Shown: positions 25,670 to 36,708 of the stretch, piece after piece | Position numbering within the stretch: position 1 is the stretch's first letter | How the letters are laid out: each line of letters starts with the position of its first letter | Origin: Streptomyces sp. NBC_00582 | GTDB taxonomy: Bacteria > Actinomycetota > Actinomycetes > Streptomycetales > Streptomycetaceae | Length of the DNA stretch: 64,000 bases | Direction of reading: 5' to 3' | NCBI RefSeq assembly: GCF_036345155.1 | Contig: NZ_CP107772.1 | Coordinates: forward strand, 3,720,001 to 3,784,000 | Notes under the pieces: generated by a model | Database searches by the model: none | What the model saw: the letters and a program-made list of their open reading frames with translations, nothing else | Told to the model about the DNA's origin: nothing | Made by a program: the position numbers and the translations under genes

Positions 25670-26929
25670 ATGAGCCTCACCGGGACCGCGTTCCTCTACA
25701 CCCTGATCGCGCTGGCCGTCGTCGCCGTCGCGCTCCCCCTCGTCCTGTGGTCGCGGATCGGGGGACCGAGAGTGCTGCGCGGCGCGGCCCGGGTGCTGAT
25801 GCTGGTGTTCGCCCAGGGGACGGCCGTGGCACTGGTCTTCGTCCTCGTCAACAACGCCAACAACCTCTACGACGACTGGTCCGACCTCCTCGGCACGAGC
25901 AACCATGTGCAGCAGGCCGCCGACCTCGGCGCCGACGGCACGGGCGGGATCTCGCTGAAGCGTCTGCCGAAGGTCAGACAGAGGTTCACCCAGGCCCAGG
26001 GCCCCGGTATGCGCCAGGCCGGCGGGGTCCGCGTCACCCAGCTGCGGGGCCGGGTCTCCGGAGTGAACGCCGAGGTCTACGTCTGGCTGCCCCCGCAGTA
26101 CCACGAGGCCGCCTACGCCCACCGCCGGTTCCCCGTGGTCGAGCTCCTGCCGGGCTACCCCGGCTCCCCCAAGTCGTGGTTCGGCTCGCTGCGCGCGAAC
26201 GGGCAACTGGAGCCGCTGATGCGCGAGGGCAAGGTCGCGCCGTTCATCCTGGTCGCCCCGCGCACCACCCTGCTGCCCGGGGTGGACACCGGCTGCGCCA
26301 ATGTGCCGGGCACGGTGAACGCCGACACCTGGCTGAGCATCGACGTGCCCAGGATGGTCATGGACAACTTCCGGGCCCAGCCCGCCCCCAACGGCTGGGC
26401 GGTCGCCGGGTACTCGGCCGGGGCGCACTGCGCGACGAAGCTGGCCGTCGCCCACCCCGACCGCTACCGGGCCGCCGTGAGCCTGTCCGGCTACAACGAC
26501 CCCGTCGGCGAGCGGGACTCCCTGGCCGCCCAGGACCCCGACCTGCGTCGCGCCACCAACCCGTATCTGATGCTCGCCCGGGCGGCCGTCCCGCCGGCCG
26601 TGGCGCTCTATCTCTCCGGCCAGCCGGGCGACGGCTACGAGGCGGCGCTGGCGCTCCAGAAGGAGGCGAAGGCCCCGACGGCCGTGCACGTGGTGTACAT
26701 CCCGAAGAGCGCGGGCGGACACACCATGGCGCTGTGGCGGCCGCAGGTCGTGCCGGCGTTCCGCTGGCTGAGCACCCAGCTCGACCAGCACCGGATCGGC
26801 GCCCGGCAGGCGAAGAGGGGTACGGGAGACCTGGGCGCTACTCCTCCCGCACCGTCGACCGCCGGTTCCACGCGCGAGGCGCTCGCCAGTGGAACCGCAT
26901 CGCGAGCAGCCTCAGGACGAAAGCGGTAG
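25670..26929 (+). CDS. Membrane-anchored esterase (Esterase D/antigen 85-like)
   Basis: The protein has 419 residues. Two N-terminal membrane helices (LYTLIALAVVAVALPLVLW and VLMLVFAQGTAVALVFVLV) place the catalytic domain outside the cell. The hydrolase domain has VEVYVWLPPQY-like strands, PVVELLPGYPGSPKSW, the nucleophile elbow GYSAGAH near 246 and a His in AGGHTMALW. This is the layout of actinobacterial mycolyl-transferase-like esterases. AGGGGG lies close to the ATG and sits in a small CCCCT/AGGGG hairpin. The last 92 bp overlap the convergent TRIC gene. Confidence 0.85.
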   Translation: MSLTGTAFLYTLIALAVVAVALPLVLWSRIGGPRVLRGAARVLMLVFAQGTAVALVFVLVNNANNLYDDWSDLLGTSNHVQQAADLGADGTGGISLKRLPKVRQRFTQAQGPGMRQAGGVRVTQLRGRVSGVNAEVYVWLPPQYHEAAYAHRRFPVVELLPGYPGSPKSWFGSLRANGQLEPLMREGKVAPFILVAPRTTLLPGVDTGCANVPGTVNADTWLSIDVPRMVMDNFRAQPAPNGWAVAGYSAGAHCATKLAVAHPDRYRAAVSLSGYNDPVGERDSLAAQDPDLRRATNPYLMLARAAVPPAVALYLSGQPGDGYEAALALQKEAKAPTAVHVVYIPKSAGGHTMALWRPQVVPAFRWLSTQLDQHRIGARQAKRGTGDLGATPPAPSTAGSTREALASGTASRAASGRKR

Positions 26930-27494
26930 CCGCCGCGACCCCGCTGGCCAGCGGGGTGAGGACGTCGTAGCGGATGCAGACCACCACCAGGGTGGCCCCG
27001 ACGATCGCCGGGACCGCGTACAGATCGCGGTCCCAGCGCAGCAGCGACGGCACCTCGTTGGCCAGCACGTCCCGCAGCACACCGCCGCCGACGGCGGTCG
27101 TCAGACCGAGGGCCGCCGACGCGGTGAGGCCGAGGCCGTAGTCGTACGCCTTCGTCGTGCCCGTGACGCAGAACAGGCCGAGGCCCGCCGCGTCGAAGAC
27201 GTTCACGGCCGACTGGATGCGCTCCACCTGGGGGTGGAGGAAGATCACCAGCAGCGCGGCGACCAGCGGCGTGAGGAAGTACCCGAGGTCGGTGAAGGCC
27301 GCCGGGGGCACGGCGCCGATGATCACGTCCCGGATCAGTCCTCCGCCCAGCGCGGTGGCCTCGGCGAGCACGGCGATGCCGAACACGTCGAAGTTCTTGC
27401 GGACGGCCAGCAGCGCTCCCGAGATGGCGAAGACGAAGATGCCGATCAGGTCGAGCGTGTGCTGGACGGAGGGACTGAAGATTTGCTGGAGCAC
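26838..27494 (-). CDS. TRIC-type cation channel family protein (UPF0126)
   Basis: The protein has 218 residues with seven helices arranged as two repeats of a three-helix unit. Each repeat has the signature glycine motif: ATALGGGLIRDVIIG and TTAVGGGVLRDVLANEVP. Bacterial members form trimeric K+-permeable channels. The GTG start at 27494 lies 56 nt after the M1 aminopeptidase stop on the same strand. The 3' 92 bp overlap the convergent esterase. Confidence 0.92.
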   Translation of the reverse strand: MLQQIFSPSVQHTLDLIGIFVFAISGALLAVRKNFDVFGIAVLAEATALGGGLIRDVIIGAVPPAAFTDLGYFLTPLVAALLVIFLHPQVERIQSAVNVFDAAGLGLFCVTGTTKAYDYGLGLTASAALGLTTAVGGGVLRDVLANEVPSLLRWDRDLYAVPAIVGATLVVVCIRYDVLTPLASGVAAATAFVLRLLAMRFHWRAPRAWNRRSTVREE

Positions 27495-27505
27495 CCTTGT
27501 ATTGT

Positions 27506-27523
27506 CACCCGAAAGGCCGGGTG
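27506..27523 (-). terminator. Short hairpin after the M1 peptidase
   Basis: A 6 bp stem, CACCCG/CGGGTG, with a 6 nt loop lies between the peptidase stop and the TRIC gene. It is a weak candidate. Confidence 0.35.
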
Positions 27524-27550
27524 GACCTTACAAAGCCAGGTTGCGAGGCG

Positions 27551-28942
27551 TTACAGGGTCGGTTTCCCGGTGGTGAACAGCCAGGTCTGGAAGAGGTCGT
27601 CGAGCTGCTGCCCGGAGACCCTCTCCGCGAGGCGGACGAAGTCGTCGGTGTCCGCGTTGCCGTAGCGGTGCAGTTTCGTCCAGGCCGGGAGCAGCTTGAA
27701 GAAGGCCGCGTCGCCGATCCGCTCGCGCAGGACCTGGAGGGTCATCGCGCCGCGCTGGTAGACGGCCGAGGCGAACATCGTGTCGCGCTGCGGGTCGCCG
27801 ACGGTGATCTGCCAGAAGGCTGAGTCGGCGGGGCGGGCGTTGTAGCCGGCCAGGAAGGAGTCGTGCGCGGAGCGGGTGCCCTGGTGCTCCGCCCAGAGCC
27901 ACTGGGCGTAGGTGGCGAAGCCCTCGTTCAGCCAGATGTCCTTCCAGTGCGCCACCGACACCGAGTCGCCGAACCACTGGTGGGCCAGCTCGTGCACGAT
28001 CGTCGACTCGCTGCGCACCGCCGAGTACACCGGCTTGGACTGCACCTCCAGCGAGAACCCGGCCTGCGGCATGTCGTCCACGATCGCGCCGGTCTCCTCG
28101 AACGGGTACGGCCCGAAGACCTGCGACCAGTAGTCGGTGGCGGCGGCCGTCACGGCGTACACGTCGACGTTGTTGCTGTTGGCGAGCACCGGGTCGACGG
28201 CGACGTAGATCGGGGTCCCGCCGGGGGTGGTCCCGGTCCTCACGTCGAACTTCCCGATCGTGGCGGTCGCGAGATAGGTCGCCATCGGCTTCGTCTCGCG
28301 CCAGTGGGTGTACGTCGAGTCGCCCTTGTCGTACGTCGAGACCAGCCGGCCGTTGGAGACGGCGGTCAGGCCCTTGGGCGCCTTGATCCGGATGTCGTAG
28401 GCGGCCTTGTCGGAGGGGTGGTCGCTGGACGGGAACCAGGTGGAGGCGGCGTTGGGCTCACACGCGACGAACACGCCGTCGTCGGTCTTCATCCAGCCGT
28501 AGTCCGAGCCGAACACGATGGGGCCGCCGAGGGGTTCGGGGACACCGCCGTAGGTGACCGAGACCTCGAAGGTGCTCCCCTTGCGGAGCGTTCCGCGCGG
28601 GGTGATCCGGATCTCGTCGCCGTCGCGGGTGAACTGCGCCCGTCTGCCGTTCACCTCGACCCGGGTGACCTCCAGTTTCTGCAGGTCCAGGTCGAAGGAG
28701 GAGAGGTTCTGGGTGGCGCGGGCGGTGATCGTGGTACGGCCGTCGAGACGGTCGGTGCCGGGATCGTAGGCGAGGGAGAGGTCGTAGTGGCGGGCGTCGA
28801 AGCCGCCGTTGCCGAGCTGGGGGAAGTAGCCGTCACCGATGCCGTCGGCGCCGGGGGTGGGGGCGGAGGAGGCGGCGATGACGAGAAAAGAGGCCGCCGC
28901 GGTCGCGAGGGCCCCTAAACGTGCCGAACGGGAGAGTGCCAT
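27551..28942 (-). CDS. Secreted M1-family aminopeptidase
   Basis: The protein has 463 residues. A Sec signal peptide ([19 protein letters not shown]) is followed by the N-terminal beta domain. The thermolysin-like domain has the zinc motif HELAH near 315 in [11 protein letters not shown], with the third ligand Glu in [16 protein letters not shown]. The usual GAMEN exopeptidase loop is not obvious, and the C-terminal helical domain of full-length M1 enzymes (about 850 residues) is absent, as in the short secreted actinobacterial subclass. AAGGG precedes the ATG. It would trim extracellular peptides, and the oligopeptide importer genes lie immediately upstream on the same strand. Confidence 0.92.
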   Translation of the reverse strand: MALSRSARLGALATAAASFLVIAASSAPTPGADGIGDGYFPQLGNGGFDARHYDLSLAYDPGTDRLDGRTTITARATQNLSSFDLDLQKLEVTRVEVNGRRAQFTRDGDEIRITPRGTLRKGSTFEVSVTYGGVPEPLGGPIVFGSDYGWMKTDDGVFVACEPNAASTWFPSSDHPSDKAAYDIRIKAPKGLTAVSNGRLVSTYDKGDSTYTHWRETKPMATYLATATIGKFDVRTGTTPGGTPIYVAVDPVLANSNNVDVYAVTAAATDYWSQVFGPYPFEETGAIVDDMPQAGFSLEVQSKPVYSAVRSESTIVHELAHQWFGDSVSVAHWKDIWLNEGFATYAQWLWAEHQGTRSAHDSFLAGYNARPADSAFWQITVGDPQRDTMFASAVYQRGAMTLQVLRERIGDAAFFKLLPAWTKLHRYGNADTDDFVRLAERVSGQQLDDLFQTWLFTTGKPTL

Positions 28943-29038
28943 GGGTCGTCCCTTCGAGCGTGTGCCGATAATTCGGACACGGAGGACTCTGGCCTCTCCC
29001 GTTCAGGCATGTGCATGACTTTGCCAACTCGTCATGCG

Positions 29039-30268
29039 CTACTTGTCGGTTGACTCCTGGCTTTCGGTCTTGGAGACCCGGGTCGGCTCGGGGGCCTCCT
29101 CGGAGGAGGCGACCTCCGCCGCCACCGCCGCCGAGGTCTCCGCCGACTCGGCGAGCACCTCGTCGGCCACCAGTTCCGCGGCCTCCTTCGCGGCGGTCAG
29201 CAGGACGGTGTCCTGCGGAGCCTGGTCCGCGAAGTTCTCCGGGTGGTGGCAGGCGACCTGCTGACCCGGGCGCAGCTGAAGCAGCGGCGGCTCGGTGGTC
29301 TTGCAGATCTCCGTCGCCTTCCAGCACCGGGTGTGGAAGCGGCAGCCGCTCGGCGGCGAGATCGGCGAGGGCACGTCGCCCTTGAGCAGGATCCGCTCGC
29401 TCTTGGCGTTCCTGCGCTTGGGGTCCGGGATCGGTACCGCCGACATCAGCGCCTTGGTGTACGGGTGCATCGGCGACTTGTAGAGCAGGTCGCGGTCGGC
29501 CAGCTCCACGATCTTGCCGAGGTACATCACCGCGATCCGGTCCGAGACGTGCCGGACGACCGAGAGGTCGTGCGCGATGATCACGTACGTCAGGCCCAGC
29601 TCCTGCTGGAGGTCGTCGAGCAGGTTGACGACCTGGGCCTGGATCGACACGTCGAGCGCGGAGACCGGCTCGTCGGCGACGACCAGCTTCGGGTTCAGGG
29701 CGAGCGCGCGGGCGATGCCGATGCGCTGGCGCTGACCGCCGGAGAACTCGTGCGGATAGCGGTTGTAGTGCTCGGGGTTGAGACCCACGACGGACAGCAG
29801 CCGCTGCACTTCCTTCTTGATGCCGCCCTCGGGCGTCACGCCCTGGAGCTTGAAGGGAGCGCCGACGATCGTGCCGATGGTGTGGCGCGGGTTCAGCGAG
29901 GAGTACGGGTCCTGGAAGATCATCTGGACGTCGCGGCGCAGCGGACGCATCCCGCCCACGCCGAGATGCGTGATGTCCTTGCCCTCGAACTCGACCTTGC
30001 CGCCCGTGGGCTCCAGCAGCCGGGTGATCAGCCGGCCCATGGTCGACTTGCCGCAGCCGGACTCGCCCACGACGCCGAGCGTCTCGCCGGAGCGGACCTC
30101 GAAGTCCAGTCCGTCGACCGCGTGCACCGCCCCGACCTGCCGCTGGAGCAGGCCCTTCTTGATCGGGAAGTGCTTCTGCAGCCCGGTGACCTTGAGCAAC
30201 ACCTCGCCGTCGGTACGACGGGTCTCGCTGGCCTGCGCGGGAATCGTCACCGCTTTCTCGTCACTCAC
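29039..30268 (-). CDS. Oligopeptide ABC importer ATPase (OppF/DppF type)
   Basis: The protein has 409 residues. Walker A is GESGCGKST, signature LSGGQ-equivalent [15 protein letters not shown], and Walker [15 protein letters not shown]-terminal oligopeptide-type cysteine motif ([14 protein letters not shown]) is followed by QVACHHP. After this core comes an extra Ala/Glu-rich acidic tail of about 60 residues ([15 protein letters not shown] region) not usual in the family. It overlaps the upstream ATPase gene by 4 nt. It is the last gene of the five-gene importer. Confidence 0.93.
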   Translation of the reverse strand: MSDEKAVTIPAQASETRRTDGEVLLKVTGLQKHFPIKKGLLQRQVGAVHAVDGLDFEVRSGETLGVVGESGCGKSTMGRLITRLLEPTGGKVEFEGKDITHLGVGGMRPLRRDVQMIFQDPYSSLNPRHTIGTIVGAPFKLQGVTPEGGIKKEVQRLLSVVGLNPEHYNRYPHEFSGGQRQRIGIARALALNPKLVVADEPVSALDVSIQAQVVNLLDDLQQELGLTYVIIAHDLSVVRHVSDRIAVMYLGKIVELADRDLLYKSPMHPYTKALMSAVPIPDPKRRNAKSERILLKGDVPSPISPPSGCRFHTRCWKATEICKTTEPPLLQLRPGQQVACHHPENFADQAPQDTVLLTAAKEAAELVADEVLAESAETSAAVAAEVASSEEAPEPTRVSKTESQESTDK

Positions 30269-31358
30269 AGCTTCGGCGCAATCTCTTCGGTCCAGATACG
30301 CTCCCGCTGCTCCTTGCCCAGATGGCAGGCCGCCCAGTGCCGGCTGCCGACCTCGGCGAGCTCGGGCCGGACGGTGCGGGTGACGTTGTCCTTCGGGAGG
30401 TCCGCGTACGGGCAGCGCGGGTTGAAGGCGCAGCCGGACGGGACGTTGATCAGGGAGGGCGGGGAGCCCTTGACCGGGATCAGGCGCTCCTGCTGGTCGC
30501 GGTCGAGCCGCGGCATCGAGCCGAGCAGGCCCCAGGTGTAGGGGTGGCGGGGCTCGTAGAACACCTCTTCGGCCGGGCCGCGCTCGACACAGCGGCCGCC
30601 GTACATCACCAGCAGGTCGTCGGCGAGTTCGGCGACGACGCCCAGGTCGTGGGTGATGACGATGACCGCGGAGCCGAACTCCTTCTGCAGATCCCGGATG
30701 AGGTCGAGGATCTGGGCCTGGACGGTCACGTCCAGGGCGGTCGTCGGCTCGTCCGCGATGAGCAGCTCGGGGTTGTTGACCAGCGACATCGCGATCATCG
30801 CGCGCTGGCGCATACCGCCGGAGAACTCGTGCGGGTAGTTGTCGACGCGCTTGTCGGGCTGCGGGATGCCGACCCGGTCGAGCATCTCGATCGCACGCCT
30901 GCGCGCGGTCTTCTTGTCGACGTCGTGGTGGATCCGGTACGCCTCCACGATCTGCTGGCCGATCGTGTAGTACGGGTGCAGCGCCGACAGCGGATCCTGG
31001 AAGATCATCGCCATCTCGCGGCCGCGCAGCTTGCGGACGTAGTCCGGGTCGGCGCCGAGCAGTTCGGTGCCGTTCAGCCAGATCTCACCGGAGATCTGCG
31101 CCTTGCGCTTGCCGTACTGACCGGCGGTGTGCAGGCCCATGATGCCGAGCGAGGTCACCGACTTGCCGGAGCCGGACTCGCCGACGATCCCGAGGGTCTT
31201 GCCCTTCTCCAGCTGGAAGCTGAGCCCGTCGACGGACTTGACCAGGCCGTCGTCGGTGGGGAAGTGCACCTTCAGATCGCGTACTTCGAGGAAGGCGGAG
31301 GGGGCCGGGGAGGTCGAGGAGGGCTCGTTCACGGCCGTTCCGCTCTTGCTGAGTTCGG

Positions 31359-31362
<4 letters not shown>
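30265..31362 (-). CDS. Oligopeptide ABC importer ATPase (OppD/DppD type)
   Basis: The protein has 365 residues. Walker A is GESGSGKSV, signature [16 protein letters not shown], Walker [13 protein letters not shown] and H-loop ITHDLG. The C-terminal [12 protein letters not shown] and WAACH region matches the peptide-importer extension. It is coupled by GTGA overlaps to the permease upstream and the second ATPase downstream. It would pair with that ATPase to drive the importer from the cytoplasmic side. Confidence 0.93.
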
Positions 31363-32357
<995 letters not shown>

Positions 32358-32395
32358 AGCTCTCGGCCCGCCGCGGACCGCGGGCCACCGGAGGT

Positions 32396-32423
32396 CTCCC
32401 CCACTGTCTTATGGACGTGGGAG
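32396..32423 (-). terminator. Hairpin between binding-protein and permease genes
   Basis: CTCCC(CC)AC pairs with GTGGGAG around a 12 nt loop in the 142 nt oppA-oppB gap. It may partially terminate or protect the 3' end of the binding-protein message, helping make more binding protein than permease. Confidence 0.45.
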
Positions 32424-32499
32424 GTGCCCTCAGATGGCCCGCGATCACGCCGCGCCGGCCTTCACCTGCCTTTCGTGCCGTTCGGCGGGTGGCCGGGGG

Positions 32500-34302
32500 T
32501 TACTTCTTGGGGTTCTTCAGACCGAGGTTCACGAAGTCGTACATACCGCTGTAGTTGTCGGTGGTGTACACGTTCGCCAGGTTGTCCGAGCGCCAGTTGA
32601 TGAACTTCTCGAAGACGAAGGGCAGGTAGTACGCGCCCTCCATGACCTTGTGGTTGATCTCCGTGGAGATCTTCTCCTTGCCCGCGTCGTCCAGCGTGGT
32701 GACGTAGGAGTCGAAGAGACCGTCGATCGTCTTGTCCTTGATCAGCGCGTAGTTGGAGTTACCGCTGTCGAGGATGTACTTGCTGTCCCACAGGGGCAGA
32801 CCGAAGCCCTGGACGGTGGGGAAGTCGGGGCCCCAGCCCATGATGATGATGCCGTAGCCCTTCTTCTTCACGTTGGCGGGGCTACCGATGATGCCGGTGG
32901 TCTGCGAGCCGTCGTACTGGTCGATCTGCGCGTCGATGCCGACCTTCTTCAGCGACGCCTGGAGCGACTGGGCGGTGGCCACCTCGACCGGCTTGTTGTT
33001 GCGGACCGCGATGGTGGTCTTGAAGCCGTTCGGCTGACCGCAGGCCTTCAGGGCCTCCTTGGCCTTGGCCTCGTTGCCCGACTTGTTGGCGCCGGAGATC
33101 TCGTACGGGTCGTACTTCTGGCCCTCGGCGCCCGGGACGGACGGCGGGAGCATGTTGGTGCCGATGTCGCCACCGGCCACCGGGCCACCGCGCGCGGTCT
33201 GCAGCGACACGTGGTCGGCGCCGTAGATGACGGCCTTGCGGCACTCGATGTTGTCGAACGGCTTCACGCTCTGCGGGAAGACCGCGTAACGGATGTAGCC
33301 GGAGACCGGGTTGTCCAGGTTGGCCTTGTGCTCCTTCAGGGCGGTGGTGCGGCCCTGCGGGGACATGCCGGTCTGGTTGATGTCCAGGTCGAGGTCACCG
33401 TTGAGCAGACGCTGGTCGAGCTGGTTGGCGTCCGAGAAGAACGTGACGGTGATCTTGTCCGGGTAGGCCTTGCGGATCGGGTCCGAGGCCTGGCTCCACT
33501 TGTCGTTGCGGACCAGGGTCAGTTCCTTGCCCGGGCTGTACGACGCGAACTTGTACGGGCCGGAGGAGAACGGGTGCAGACCGTACTTGGACTTGGTGTC
33601 CATGTCCTGGCGGACCGGGGAGGCCGAGACCAGGCCGAGGATCTCCTCGAAGTCCGAGTTGGCCTGCGGGAGGTGGAAGACGACGGTCTTGTCGTCCGGC
33701 GTGTCGATCGCCTTCAGACCGAGCTTGTCCTTGGAGGAGTCCTTGTAGGGGCCCTTGTAGGCGCCCTTGGGGTCGAGGACGTCCTTCAGGTAGACGGGAC
33801 CGCCGGAGAGCACGTCCTGCGCCCACACGCGCTCGATGCCGTACTTCACGTCCTTGGACGTGATCGGCTTGCCGTCCTCCCACGTGATGCCGTCACGCAG
33901 GGTGTACGTGTAGGTCTTGCCGTCGTCCGTGACCTTGGCGAGACCGGTGGCGAGGTCCGGAGTGAGCGTGGCGCCCGCCTTGCCCGGCTCCGTCTTGCCC
34001 GTGACCAGCTGGCGGCTGTAGTAGCGCGCGAAGTTCCACATGAAGCCGTAGTAACCGCGCGTGGTGTCCCACGAGTCGGCGTCCTGGGCGCCACCGAACT
34101 TCAGCGTGCCGCCCTTCTTGGCCAGGGAGGCCTGGGCGACCTTGTTGTTCGCGGCGTCGAAGCCGGCGGCACCGGTGCTCGAACCCTTGCCGCTGTCGTC
34201 GCTTCCGCCACCGCCGCACGCCGCCGTGGTCAGCAGCGCGGCGACCGCGGCGGCAGCGGCAAACGCCTGCTTCCGCCGCCCTGAGGTGCGTTGGGTAGTC
34301 AC
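32500..34302 (-). CDS. Oligopeptide-binding lipoprotein (SBP family 5)
   Basis: The protein has 600 residues. The signal peptide ends in lipobox TTAAC followed by a Gly/Asp/Ser linker. The family 5 fold includes RDGITWEDGKPITSKDVKYG, the hallmark near the N-terminus, and later LWDSKYILDSGN and AYYLPFVFEKF. Length and order fit OppA/DppA. It captures extracellular peptides for the two permeases. The GTG start has GGAGGA upstream. It sits between the two permease genes, an arrangement known in Streptomyces peptide importers. Confidence 0.94.
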   Translation of the reverse strand: MTTQRTSGRRKQAFAAAAAVAALLTTAACGGGGSDDSGKGSSTGAAGFDAANNKVAQASLAKKGGTLKFGGAQDADSWDTTRGYYGFMWNFARYYSRQLVTGKTEPGKAGATLTPDLATGLAKVTDDGKTYTYTLRDGITWEDGKPITSKDVKYGIERVWAQDVLSGGPVYLKDVLDPKGAYKGPYKDSSKDKLGLKAIDTPDDKTVVFHLPQANSDFEEILGLVSASPVRQDMDTKSKYGLHPFSSGPYKFASYSPGKELTLVRNDKWSQASDPIRKAYPDKITVTFFSDANQLDQRLLNGDLDLDINQTGMSPQGRTTALKEHKANLDNPVSGYIRYAVFPQSVKPFDNIECRKAVIYGADHVSLQTARGGPVAGGDIGTNMLPPSVPGAEGQKYDPYEISGANKSGNEAKAKEALKACGQPNGFKTTIAVRNNKPVEVATAQSLQASLKKVGIDAQIDQYDGSQTTGIIGSPANVKKKGYGIIIMGWGPDFPTVQGFGLPLWDSKYILDSGNSNYALIKDKTIDGLFDSYVTTLDDAGKEKISTEINHKVMEGAYYLPFVFEKFINWRSDNLANVYTTDNYSGMYDFVNLGLKNPKK

Positions 34303-34427
34303 GATCTCGGATCCTCCGGATTGATGAGAGACCCCGTGTCGGTGCCACGGGACGTTTGGGGGTGCGGCAGTCGTGCGGGCTGTGCTGCGAGCTGTACTGC
34401 GGCGGTGGGTCTGGGGGTTCGGGCGGT

Positions 34428-35435
34428 TCAGCGGGACGCCTTCGGGTCGAGCGCGTCCCGGACGCCGTCGCCGAAGAGGTTGAAGGCCAGCACGGTGATG
34501 AAGATCGCGACACCCGGGACCACCATGTACATGGGGTCGGACTCGTAGTAGTCGATGGCGCTGGAGAGCATCTGTCCCCAGGAGGCGGTGGGCGGCTTGA
34601 CGCCGACACCCAGGAAGCTCAGGGCGGCCTCGGTGAGGATGTTGGTGGGGATCATCATCGTCGTGTAGACGACGATGGGGGCCACGAGGTTCGGCAGCAG
34701 CTCCTTGAACAGGATGTACAGCCGCCCGGCGCCCAGGGAGCGGGCCGCCTCGACGTACTCGCGCTCGCGCAGGGAGAGCGTCTGACCGCGCACCACACGA
34801 CCGATGTACGGCCAGCCGAAGAATCCGATGACGAGGATCATCACGAACACACGCACGCTGGAACCGGTCAGGCCCAGCAGGTCGTTCGGCATGACGGAGA
34901 CCAGCGCGATGATGAACAGCAGCTGGGGGAAGGCGAGCAGACCGTCCATGACCCGGCTGATCACGGAGTCGATCCAGCCGCCGAAGAAACCGGCGAGGAT
35001 GCCGAGGACGGTGCCGAGGATGACGGCGACGACCGCGGACAGGAAGCCGACGAGGAGCGAGATCCGGGCCCCGTAGAGGATGCGGGCGAAGATGTCGCGG
35101 CCGTTGACCGGCTCGACGCCCAGCAGGTGCTCACCGCTGATGCCGCCGAGGGACCCGGTCGGGGTGCCGAACAGCGGGTCGATGAGGTTCTCGTGATACT
35201 CGTTCGGGTCCTGGTCGAGCAGGCCCGTGATGACGGGGGCGAGCAGCGCGACCGTGACGAGCAGAAGCACCACGATACCGCCGGTCAGGGCGAGTTTGTC
35301 CCGCTTCAGGCGTTCCCAGGCGATCCGGCCCAGGGAACGGCCCTGTACGGCCTTGGCGCCGCCGGTGGCGACCGCCGCTTCTTCAGCCGCGCTCGGGGCC
35401 GCTTCCGCGGTCGGCTCGTGCAATGGTGCCGTCAT
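34428..35435 (-). CDS. Oligopeptide ABC permease (OppC/DppC type)
   Basis: The protein has 335 residues from ATG 35435; the longer in-frame reading is rejected because its extra segment is not family-like. After an Ala/Glu-rich cytoplasmic head comes AWERLKRDKLALTGGIVVLLL, the OppC start. HLLGVEPVNGRDIFARILYGAR is the strongly conserved family motif, and EREYVEAARSLGAGRLYILFK is the coupling loop. It is the first gene of the importer operon, so the promoter is in the 319 bp upstream. Confidence 0.93.
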   Translation of the reverse strand: MTAPLHEPTAEAAPSAAEEAAVATGGAKAVQGRSLGRIAWERLKRDKLALTGGIVVLLLVTVALLAPVITGLLDQDPNEYHENLIDPLFGTPTGSLGGISGEHLLGVEPVNGRDIFARILYGARISLLVGFLSAVVAVILGTVLGILAGFFGGWIDSVISRVMDGLLAFPQLLFIIALVSVMPNDLLGLTGSSVRVFVMILVIGFFGWPYIGRVVRGQTLSLREREYVEAARSLGAGRLYILFKELLPNLVAPIVVYTTMMIPTNILTEAALSFLGVGVKPPTASWGQMLSSAIDYYESDPMYMVVPGVAIFITVLAFNLFGDGVRDALDPKASR

Positions 35436-35754
35436 CTGGCAGGGACCCCTCTCAACCGGCGGTGACCGGCCCGCACTTGCCGCTTGTAGCGGCGTCTTCA
35501 GTCCGTCGTACACAGGGACGAAGTCCCCTGGACCGGGAGTCTTCAACGCTTTGGCGATCTGTAGCCAGACTTGACGACGAAAGGATGCGTAAACGTGATG
35601 CGACCATGGAGGTTCCGTTATCCGGACGCGGGGTAACGGGGGGCGGACGTCGACTTATTGGGACACATCATGCGCTAGCGGAGTGAATCGCCGCCATCTA
35701 CGCGCGAAGATCAAGGACCGTCAACCATCAAGAGTTCACAGGGGGTTCCCAGGT
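35436..35754. other. Intergenic region upstream of the peptide importer
   Basis: This 319 bp gap holds the importer promoter and the end of the SseB-like gene. The clearest structure is CCGTTATCC (35615-35623) and GGGTAACGG (35631-35639), a near-perfect 9 bp inverted repeat with a 7 nt spacer, which may be an operator or a terminator. No gene is supported. Confidence 0.5.
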
Positions 35755-36552
35755 TCAGTAGCGGCCGGCGGGCGGGTAGCCGTAACCGCCCGCGGGAGCC
35801 TGGGCCGGGGCGGCCGGAACGTGCGCCTCACGGTCGTAGAACGGACGGGCGCCGGCCCGCATCCACATCACGACCGGGTCGTGCTCGTCGGTCATGGCGA
35901 CCGTCGACACCGGCAGTCCGTCCGGCACGGCGCCGATCGACTGCTGCATCATCGCCCGTACGGCGTCCACGGCCGGCGGGGAGGTGTCGTACACGTCGAG
36001 CCCGATGGCCAGGTAGGGGGCGCCGAGGGCCGGCTGCACCCAGGCGCGGCGCAGCGCGCGGACCGCCGGGGTGCGGTGGGCGTTCTGCGCGAGCAGGGCG
36101 TAGAACTGGGGGATCTCGATACCGGGTTCGGACAGCCGCAGAGGGCCGGCGGGCTGGCGCTCCAGGCCCGTCGCGATACGGCGCAGGTCCAGCCAGGGGA
36201 TGCCGACGCCGCCGCCGGGGGCGTGCGGGTTCAGCCAGAGGCCGTAGTGGTCGGGGTAGAGCGTGCGGGCCACGTCGACTCCGTCGACCACCTCGTAGCC
36301 GCGGTTCCAGCCGCTGGCGCTCAGTTCCTGGGCGGAGGTGACGCAGGGGGCGTAGCCGTGCCCGTCCACCTGCATGTTTCCGTACTGGGCGTCCGGGGAG
36401 CCGGCGCGGCCGTGCCACAGGAGCATCCAGACCTGGCCGGTGGCGGGGGTCGCGAGCGCGCGCAGGAGGGCCTCGTAGGCGTCGTAGCGCCCGGGCGTGA
36501 CCTGGCGCAGCATGTGCTCGACCTGTCCGGCCGCGATGCCGCTGGCGCTCAC
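35755..36552 (-). CDS. SseB-like protein (enhanced serine sensitivity family)
   Basis: The protein has 265 residues. The C-terminal part, YLAIGLDVYDTSPPAVDAVR followed by MMQQSIGAVPDGLPVSTVAM, is the SseB C-terminal domain. The N-terminal part has WMLLWHGRAGSPDAQYGNM. The last 25 residues are Ala/Pro/Gly/Tyr-rich and look disordered. SseB relatives are known in E. coli from serine-sensitivity phenotypes with unclear mechanism. A second SseB-like gene lies 156 bp upstream on the same strand. Confidence 0.82.
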   Translation of the reverse strand: MSASGIAAGQVEHMLRQVTPGRYDAYEALLRALATPATGQVWMLLWHGRAGSPDAQYGNMQVDGHGYAPCVTSAQELSASGWNRGYEVVDGVDVARTLYPDHYGLWLNPHAPGGGVGIPWLDLRRIATGLERQPAGPLRLSEPGIEIPQFYALLAQNAHRTPAVRALRRAWVQPALGAPYLAIGLDVYDTSPPAVDAVRAMMQQSIGAVPDGLPVSTVAMTDEHDPVVMWMRAGARPFYDREAHVPAAPAQAPAGGYGYPPAGRY

Positions 36553-36655
36553 CCTTTACCGCCCCTTCTTCTTTGTTGCCCCTCGTCTGTGAACAGCTTA
36601 AGCGCCCAGGGGGTCGGGGGGCCGTTGTGCGTGGGCGAGTGCGGGTGCGCGGTGG

Positions 36656-36682
36656 CTTGCCGCGCAGTTCCCCGCGCCCCTT
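36656..36682 (-). repeat. Interspersed Streptomyces repeat (GGGGCGCGGGGAACTGCGCG type)
   Basis: On the minus strand 36682-36656 begins AAGGGGCGCGGGGAACTGCG, a short sequence that recurs between genes across Streptomyces genomes. A GCGGGCCCGC palindrome follows at 36686-36695. A partial look-alike, GGGGCGCGGGGAAC, sits near 16886-16900. Recognition is from memory. Confidence 0.6.
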
Positions 36683-36708
36683 CAGGCGGGCCCGCTCCCC
36701 CGGGATTT

